64,000 nucleotides of DNA from Tannerella serpentiformis (GTDB taxonomy: Bacteria; Bacteroidota; Bacteroidia; Bacteroidales; Tannerellaceae): NCBI RefSeq assembly GCF_003033925.1, contig NZ_CP028365.1:1116001-1180000 (forward strand). The letters are read 5' to 3'. Below are positions 54,108 to 64,000 of the stretch, piece after piece (positions within the stretch are counted from its first letter, which is position 1; each line of letters begins with the position of its first letter). The translations under genes and the position numbers were made by a program. The notes below the pieces were generated by a model, which did not search any database, was not told where the DNA came from, and saw nothing but the letters and a program-made list of their open reading frames with translations.

Positions 54108-54704
54108 ATGAAAACAGCCCTCCTTTTAGTCGACATCCAAAACGACTTCATCACCGGCAGCCTCCCCGTCCCCGACGGCGCCGCCATCATCGACCCCGTA
54201 AACCGTTGCATGACGGATTACGAGTACGTCATCGCCACCCAAGACTGGCACCCCGCCACGCATTTCAGCTTCCACACCTCTCACCCCGGCCGAAAGCCCT
54301 TCGAGACCATCGAGCGCGACGGCGAATCGCAGACTCTCTGGCCGCCCCATTGCGTACAGGCCAGCGACGGCGCCGCCCTCCACCCCCGACTCGACACGGC
54401 ACCCATCGCCGCTATCTTCCGCAAAGGCATCCACCCCGACATCGACAGCTACAGCGCCTTCTTCGACAACCTCCGCCGACGTCAGACCGGCCTCGATGGC
54501 TACCTCCGTGGCCTCGGCATCGGCCGCCTCACGGTTGCTGGTCTGGCCGCTGACTATTGCGTCTATTACACCATCAAGGACGCCCTCTCCTTAGGCTACG
54601 AAGTCACCCTCTCCGAACGCCTCACCCGCCCCATCTCCCCCGAGGAGTTCGAGCGCCAAAAGCGAGAGCTCACCGCTCACCCTGCCTTCACCCTCACGGA
54701 CTAA
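54108..54704 (+). CDS. pncA: Nicotinamidase/pyrazinamidase
   Basis: It hydrolyses nicotinamide to nicotinate and ammonia for NAD salvage, in the cytosol. The 198-residue isochorismatase-fold protein has the catalytic Asp near the N-terminus (LLVDIQNDF, Asp9), metal ligands in TQDWHP and FSFH, Lys in FRKGIHPDIDSYSAF near residue 107, and the nucleophilic Cys in LAADYCVYYT near residue 150. The ATG (MKTALLLVD) matches the family start. It complements NadE in NAD metabolism. A terminator follows. Confidence 0.94.
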   Translation: MKTALLLVDIQNDFITGSLPVPDGAAIIDPVNRCMTDYEYVIATQDWHPATHFSFHTSHPGRKPFETIERDGESQTLWPPHCVQASDGAALHPRLDTAPIAAIFRKGIHPDIDSYSAFFDNLRRRQTGLDGYLRGLGIGRLTVAGLAADYCVYYTIKDALSLGYEVTLSERLTRPISPEEFERQKRELTAHPAFTLTD

Positions 54705-54726
54705 AGCCTCCGTCTCCTCCCTAAAA

Positions 54727-54770
54727 ACAACGCCCCACTGCCATCGTAGGTGGTGGGGCGTTTCCTATTT
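54727..54770 (+). terminator. Terminator after pncA
   Basis: AACGCCCCAC and GTGGGGCGTT form a 10-bp stem followed by TTTCCTATTT. The region between it and the 5S gene (54770-55047) holds a GAGGCGTATTGCAATACG hairpin related to the 2.6-5.3 kb array and no gene. Confidence 0.75.
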
Positions 54771-55047
54771 CATATCAAATCGGTCATAAGAGAGAGTACC
54801 AGGGCAAGAGTGCGTATCACATTCACCTCTTATGGGGCTTGTAAAGGGGCCTGTGATCAGGGGCCGGGTACACATGAGGCGTATTGCAATACGTTCCTCC
54901 TCCACCGACAGAGGCAGCTATCTTCTTAGCCCACCTCAATCCGAAGCATTCCCTCAAAGTCCCCTGTTCCGCTCCCAGAGGAGATCTTGATGCCCCCTTT
55001 GCCCTCTTCTCTTTCTTCCTTTAAGGGAAAGCACATGGGATAACAGC

Positions 55048-55092
55048 AAAAAAGAATCCCTCCGCCGATCTTAATCGATCAACAGAGGGACT
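55048..55092 (-). terminator. Terminator of the rRNA operon
   Basis: On the minus strand GTCCCTC pairs with GAGGGATTC (partly G-U) across a loop and is followed by TTTTTT, just downstream of 5S. The 3' arm GGGATTCTTTTTT is shared with two other terminators in the window. Confidence 0.75.
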
Positions 55093-55106
55093 TCCCTTTC
55101 AAAAAA

Positions 55107-55217
<111 letters not shown>

Positions 55218-55344
55218 AATATCTTTCTTCTTCTGACATCTTCAGGACAAAACAAAGAGTTAAGACTCCGCTTTACATCGGATATCTACTACTCTTCTTT
55301 AAGGGATCATCTGGCCGTAGCGATAAAACGTCTTGTAAACTCTT

Positions 55345-58235
<2,891 letters not shown>

Positions 58236-58476
58236 TTTATCTTTAATTGATCGTTCATCACTGGACGCACAATCCGTTTTATCTATAGGCTCTTCTTTTC
58301 GATTTTTACCTTAATTTCTCTTAGTCTCCTTTGTATCGAACCAATTCCGAGTAAAATTCCCTCTTGAGGATACTTCTTCTCATATTGCTTCAACACGAAG
58401 TCTTTACTTTGTTTTGTCCATCAATGTCAAAGATCTTATTCTTATCAATCCCCAAATCTAGGTTCTGATAATTATG

Positions 58477-58550
58477 TGGAGAATAACGGATTCGAACCGT
58501 TGACCCCCTGCTTGCAAAGCAGGTGCTCTAGCCAGCTGAGCTAATCCCCC
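58477..58550 (-). tRNA. tRNA-Ala (anticodon TGC)
   Basis: A 74-nt cloverleaf in the 16S-23S spacer: acceptor GGGGGAT/ATTCTCC with discriminator A, D-arm TTAGCTCAGCTGG, anticodon loop around CTTTGCAAG (TGC), T-arm GGTTCGAATCC. CCA is not encoded. Confidence 0.97.
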
Positions 58551-58565
58551 ATATTGTCTCTTAAG

Positions 58566-58639
58566 TAGTCCCAGGCAGAGTTGAACTGCCGACCTCTACA
58601 TTATCAGTGTAGCGCTCTAACCAACTGAGCTATAGGACT
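58566..58639 (-). tRNA. tRNA-Ile (anticodon GAT)
   Basis: A 74-nt cloverleaf: acceptor AGTCCTA/TGGGACT with discriminator A, D-arm TAGCTCAGTTGG, anticodon loop CTGATAAT (GAT), T-arm AGTTCAACTCT. It lies 5' of tRNA-Ala in transcription order, the usual Ile-Ala spacer pair. CCA is not encoded. Confidence 0.97.
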
Positions 58640-58835
58640 CTCTTTCAACTTCCGCCGGGAATATGGAAAACTTCTTCTTTAGCCTCATCATGATGATTGT
58701 TTACGAACATCTAAGAATCAACTACCCAGCTTCTTTTATTCTTCTATTTATAACATGTAAACAAGAAAGTAGTACATACTAAAACGAAGTACTTGACTAT
58801 AATACAGAAAATCGGACATCTTCTGAGCTTGCTCC

Positions 58836-60368
<1,533 letters not shown>

Positions 60369-60576
60369 TATTGTTTATATCCTTTGCTTCGCTCATAGAT
60401 GCCCTTTTCTTATTGTATCATTGACGGTACTTTCTATTCTTTCTGTACTACATCTTGTATACATGTAAATCTTACAAAGATCGCTCTTTCGCTGATAGAG
60501 GAATCTATTATTGACTTTCCTCATTCTAGCATTTTTTCTTTCTTCCGACCTGCTCTCTCTTGCAGGTTTCGGGGCG

Positions 60577-60584
60577 CAAAGATA
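60577..60584 (-). promoter_or_regulatory. Proximal rRNA promoter (TATCTTTG)
   Basis: TATCTTTG on the minus strand about 210 bp upstream of 16S, with a TTTG 21 nt further upstream. Confidence 0.6.
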
Positions 60585-60851
60585 AAACCCTTTATTTCAT
60601 TCCACCAAATTTTTCGAGAAAAAAATTTTCGAGTGGACTCTCTTGTTGAACGGTGCTTGCTTCTTTACTCACATTTGAGTGGATAACTCTTATCAAGCTT
60701 CCCGTCGCTGAATCTTACACTTAAATATATCGACTTCTTCCTATTAACTAAGAAGAAGACTGCTTTCCAAGTTCTTTTTCTTTAACGACTCTTACCGTTC
60801 GCTCTTCCAGCATTTCATCTTTATCGTCGCTCCCTCTCTCGAAAGCGGGTG

Positions 60852-60882
60852 CAAAAGTACATGGACTTTCTTCTCTTCCAAA
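60852..60882 (-). promoter_or_regulatory. Distal rRNA promoter (TTTG-N19-TACTTTTG)
   Basis: TTTG, 19 nt, TACTTTTG on the minus strand: an ideal Bacteroidetes sigma-ABfr promoter about 485 bp upstream of 16S. The two promoters make a tandem pair. The remaining AT-rich leader (60369-61171) holds no gene. Confidence 0.65.
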
Positions 60883-61171
60883 TCTTACCACTACATCTGC
60901 TGTGTTAAATTATGCTTGATTGCTGATTTACAGTCTCTACACGAAAACGAGGACCGCTGTTTTTTTTATCAAGACAGCCAATCCAAGAGGCTAAGAAACA
61001 CTTGCCCGAGCATCATAGCAGTCGTAAGCAACTATGCTGATCTCTATGCCTAACTGAGACTTTTATTAGGGAGGGAGTAGGAAATATATCATAGCTTTGC
61101 ACTTCCGAAATACGATTACGATAGAGCGGAATCCAATCAACATACACACTTACTTATTATATGAGTAGCAC

Positions 61172-61735
61172 ATGAGGGAGGGCCAAAACAATGTGGAGAA
61201 GATAAAACTGAACACGGCTGTAGTTCTGCGACTGTTAACTCCTCTGGATGCACCGGATATTTTCAACGCGATCGACACACAACGCCGTTACTTAGCTCAA
61301 TGGCTACCTTTCGTGAGTGGAACGCGGACTATTGAAGATACTCTCCGCTATGTGCGAACCTCAATGCTTGATTTTGAACGAGGAGATTACGTATTTGTGA
61401 TTGCTTGCGAGGAGCAATTTGCAGGATTGATCGGGTTTAAGGATACAGATCGAGAAAACCGCAGAACGGAGCTGGGATACTGGCTGCGTGAGGAGTATCA
61501 GGGCCGAGGACTCATGACAGAATCGGTAAAGGCATTATGTCGCTGGGCATTTCGGAAACAGCGGATGTTCAGGGTACAGATCAAATGTGCGACGGAAAAT
61601 ATCCGTAGCCGGGCCATACCGGAGCGACTAGGATTCGTACACGAGGGGACGGAGCGTGGAGGGGCACGATTAGCTAACGGTCGACATACGAACTTAGAGG
61701 TGTATAGCCGTTTGCGGACAGATAAGGTGAAATAG
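61172..61735 (+). CDS. GNAT-family N-acetyltransferase (RimJ/RimL-like)
   Basis: A 187-residue cytosolic protein. RimJ/RimL-type acetyltransferases modify ribosomal-protein N-termini or other amines with acetyl-CoA. The acetyl-CoA-binding loop is in YWLREEYQGRGLMTESVKAL (Q/R-x-x-G-x-G/A pattern), and CATENIRSRAIPERLGFVHEG is the typical C-terminal motif B. The substrate is unknown. A TAGCTTTG box lies about 75 bp upstream. It is the first of a rightward run with DUF4494, YggS-like and DHOD-like genes. Confidence 0.88.
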   Translation: MREGQNNVEKIKLNTAVVLRLLTPLDAPDIFNAIDTQRRYLAQWLPFVSGTRTIEDTLRYVRTSMLDFERGDYVFVIACEEQFAGLIGFKDTDRENRRTELGYWLREEYQGRGLMTESVKALCRWAFRKQRMFRVQIKCATENIRSRAIPERLGFVHEGTERGGARLANGRHTNLEVYSRLRTDKVK

Positions 61736-61773
61736 ATATATATGAAGTACAGCAAGCAGAAAAGACAGATGTT

Positions 61774-62256
61774 ATGAATTGGTTTGAATGCAAGGTATCA
61801 TACGAAAAGATGATCGAAGGTGGGATGCAGAAGAAGGTTACAGAGCCTTATCTGGTGGATGCGATGTCGTTCACCGAGGCTGAGGCACGGATCATCGAGG
61901 AGCTGCAACCCTATATCACAGGTGAATTCTTAGTAGCCGACATCAAGCGGGTACGACTCTCTGAGCTATTTTACAACGAACAGGGCGACCGATACTATAA
62001 GGCGAAGGTCTGCTACATCTCGCTCGACGAGAAGAGCGGGATGGAGAAACGCACCACCGTCCAGATGCTGGCCCAAGCCTCATCGGTAAGGGAAGCGTTA
62101 GACACGATCGATGAGGGCATGAAGGGCTCTATGGCTGACTATGAAGTAGCCTCCATCACGGAGAGTCCGCTGATAGACGTCTTCCCATTCTCTGAAGGCG
62201 CAAAGGCGCGGCAAGGTGAAGCACCGAAAAAAAGCTCTGCGGAGGACGAGGCATGA
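61774..62256 (+). CDS. DUF4494-family protein
   Basis: A 160-residue soluble protein. The pattern MNWFECKVSYEKMIEGGMQKKVTEPYLVDAMSFTEAEARI is that of DUF4494, a Bacteroidetes family with no known function. The C-terminal tail is charged and low in complexity. Its stop codon overlaps the ATG of the YggS-like gene (ATGA), a coupling that suggests a shared role, perhaps in amino-acid or vitamin B6 balance; that is inference. Confidence 0.8.
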   Translation: MNWFECKVSYEKMIEGGMQKKVTEPYLVDAMSFTEAEARIIEELQPYITGEFLVADIKRVRLSELFYNEQGDRYYKAKVCYISLDEKSGMEKRTTVQMLAQASSVREALDTIDEGMKGSMADYEVASITESPLIDVFPFSEGAKARQGEAPKKSSAEDEA

Positions 62257-62927
62257 GCACGGTAGCAGAACGTCTGGAAGCCATCCGGAGAACGTTGCCC
62301 AAAGACGTGGAGTTGGTGGCAGTATCGAAGTTCCACCCTGCCGAAGTGGTGCGCGAGGCCTACGATGCCGGGCAACGCTTATTCGGTGAGAGCCGTGTAC
62401 AGGAGCTTGTAGCCAAGCAGCCTCTACTTCCCAACGATATCGAGTGGCACTTCATCGGATCGCTACAGACCAACAAAGTGAAATACCTCGCTCCCTTCAT
62501 CCACACCATTCAAAGCATTGACTCGCTAAAGTTGCTGACCGAGGTGGATCGGGCAGCAGAGCGCGTGGGGCGACAGATCCGCGTACTGATCGAGGTGCAT
62601 ATCGCCGAAGAAGACTCGAAGCACGGATTCAGCGTGGACAAGTGTCGCAAACTGTTTGCTGACGGTGCACTCTCGGCCTACAAACACGTCAAGATCGCAG
62701 GCCTAATGGGCATGGCTACATTCACGGACGATACCGAGCATGTGCGTCGTGAATTTGATCGGCTCCGCACACTCTTCGACGAGGTGCGGGCGATGCCCGG
62801 AGCCGTCGACTCATGCTTCACGGAGCTGTCGATGGGTATGAGCGACGATTATCCGACGGCCATCGAGGCCGGTAGCACGATGGTCCGCGTGGGCACGAAG
62901 ATCTTCGGGCCGCGACAGTACAGCTAA
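62253..62927 (+). CDS. YggS/PLPBP-family pyridoxal-phosphate-binding protein
   Basis: A 224-residue TIM-barrel protein of the alanine-racemase N-terminal fold. PLP binds Lys26 in LVAVSKFHP. Other family motifs: FGESRVQE, WHFIGSLQTNK, GLMGMATFTDD, LSMGMSDDYPTAIEAGSTMVRVG. Family members keep vitamin B6 and amino-acid pools in balance and lack strong enzymatic activity. Translationally coupled with the DUF4494 gene. Confidence 0.93.
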   Translation: MSTVAERLEAIRRTLPKDVELVAVSKFHPAEVVREAYDAGQRLFGESRVQELVAKQPLLPNDIEWHFIGSLQTNKVKYLAPFIHTIQSIDSLKLLTEVDRAAERVGRQIRVLIEVHIAEEDSKHGFSVDKCRKLFADGALSAYKHVKIAGLMGMATFTDDTEHVRREFDRLRTLFDEVRAMPGAVDSCFTELSMGMSDDYPTAIEAGSTMVRVGTKIFGPRQYS

Positions 62928-62973
62928 GGGTCGGACATAGAAATTTGAATAGTAAACGAAAACAGCATAACCA

Positions 62974-63963
62974 ATGAGAAATTTAGAGACAAAATATGCC
63001 GGCTTGACGCTGCGTAACCCGTTGATCGTCGGCAGTTCGGGACTTACGAGCAAGGCTGATAAAAACGGCAAATGGGAAGAAGCAGGTGCGGGGGCCGTGG
63101 TCCTCAAATCGCTCTTCGAAGAGCAGATCGAGGCGCAAGGTGACCTATTAATGGCCGGCGCAAGCGACTACCCGGAGGCCGAAGATTATGTCCGCGCCTA
63201 CGTCCGCGCAAATGGACGCGAAGAGTATCTCCAGTTGATCCGCGATAGCAAAGCCGCCTGCCACGTGATCCCCGTGATCGCCAGCGTAAACTGCTACCGC
63301 GCGGACACCTGGGCCGACTTCGCCGCCGAGATCGAACGTGCGGGCGCCGACGCCCTCGAGCTCAACGTGTTCTACTTAGACACCGACATCCATTCCGACA
63401 GCCGCGAAGTGCTCCGGCACTACAGCTCGATTCTAAAAGACGTGCGCAGCCGCATCTCCATCCCCATCATCATGAAGATCGGCAAGGGCTTCAGCACTAT
63501 CCCCGCCTTCGTCAACCGTCTGCAAGGCTTCGGTGCCAATGCCGTGGTGCTCTTCAATCGCTACTACCGGCCGGACATCGACATCGAGCGCTGCCGCATC
63601 GTCGCTGCGCCGCCCTTCAGCGACCCGTCCGAGCTGGGCGACACGCTCCGCTGGACGGCCATCGTCTCGGGCGCGCTGCCGGACATGCCCATCGCCGCAT
63701 CCACCGGGGTGCATACGTGGCAGGACGCCATCAAATGTATCTTGGCCGGAGCCTCAGCCGTGCAGCTTTGCAGCACACTTTACAAGCACGGCGCGAAGGT
63801 GATACCTGAGATGATCACGCAGATCGCCGACTGGATGGAGCGCACGAAGTACGAATCTGTCGAGGAGTTCCGCGGCCGCCTCAGCCTCTCGAATGCCGCC
63901 GACGCATCGATGTACGAGCGGACGCAATTCATGAAATATATCTCCAGCCGCGAGACCATCTGA
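62974..63963 (+). CDS. Dihydroorotate-dehydrogenase-like FMN protein
   Basis: A 329-residue protein with the class 1 DHOD TIM-barrel pattern: LETKYAGLTLRNPLIVGSSGLTSKAD at the start, VIASVNC, ALELNVFYLDTD, IPIIMKIGKGFS and a phosphate-binding ASTGVHTWQDAIKCILAGASAVQLCS near the C-terminus. The usual active-site Cys of class 1 enzymes is not obvious; the protein is commonly annotated as DHOD-like in Bacteroidetes, and its true substrate is uncertain. No pyr genes are near. The last 37 bases after it hold nothing recognisable. Confidence 0.85.
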   Translation: MRNLETKYAGLTLRNPLIVGSSGLTSKADKNGKWEEAGAGAVVLKSLFEEQIEAQGDLLMAGASDYPEAEDYVRAYVRANGREEYLQLIRDSKAACHVIPVIASVNCYRADTWADFAAEIERAGADALELNVFYLDTDIHSDSREVLRHYSSILKDVRSRISIPIIMKIGKGFSTIPAFVNRLQGFGANAVVLFNRYYRPDIDIERCRIVAAPPFSDPSELGDTLRWTAIVSGALPDMPIAASTGVHTWQDAIKCILAGASAVQLCSTLYKHGAKVIPEMITQIADWMERTKYESVEEFRGRLSLSNAADASMYERTQFMKYISSRETI

Positions 63964-64000
63964 CCGGCCTCCGCGCTACATGTCATCAGAAAAAAGGGGA

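Overview
The window comes from a high-GC member of the Bacteroidales. Evidence is the repeated promoter element TAnnTTTG in front of genes, a SusD-like lipoprotein, an S46 dipeptidyl-peptidase, a Bacteroides-type mobilizable element, and DUF6261/DUF4494/DUF389 genes. A Tannerella-like organism, perhaps near the GC-rich oral Tannerella HOT-286 group, is my best guess; this is inference, not a database result.

Layout. 0-30.8 kb is host chromosome: the end of a SusD gene, fabI, a 3 kb noncoding repeat block, yfhO-like, an 82-bp repeat block, HIT-greA, a YeiH-like transporter, asnA, a CCA-adding-type enzyme, HAD-relA, a DUF6261 gene, nadE, a CoA-transferase, ruvB, a flippase, a DUF389 protein, a DPP7-like peptidase and a glycosyltransferase. 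30.8-46.1 kb is an integrative mobilizable element with relaxase, accessory mobilization protein, primase, VapE-like ATPase, two HTH proteins and two IntDOT-like tyrosine recombinases. Its cargo is a tight operon of three dynamin-like GTPases, a membrane-anchored coiled-coil protein and a twin zinc-finger protein. This is the best candidate for a poorly described system, possibly anti-phage and related in concept to LeoABC/Eleos. 46.6-53.2 kb is a nitrite-ammonification locus (ccsA, resB, nrfA, nrfH, porin) with a divergent Crp/Fnr regulator. 54.1-54.7 kb is pncA. 55.1-60.9 kb is a complete rRNA operon on the minus strand (16S, tRNA-Ile, tRNA-Ala, 23S, 5S) with two promoters. 61.2-64 kb holds GNAT, DUF4494, a YggS-like PLP protein and a dihydroorotate-dehydrogenase-like gene.

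Themes. (1) At least seven intergenic tandem arrays of unrelated sequence share a period of 41-42 bp or exact multiples (82, 123, 165, 206), and most monomers carry a dyad. (2) NadE keeps its synthetase site but has lost all three glutaminase catalytic residues. Together with ammonia-using AsnA and ammonia-making NrfA this suggests an ammonia-rich physiology. (3) A GTAAT-N4-ATTAC operator lies at exactly the same distance from the -7 box of nrfH and of the porin gene, next to the Crp/Fnr gene, which predicts a small regulon.
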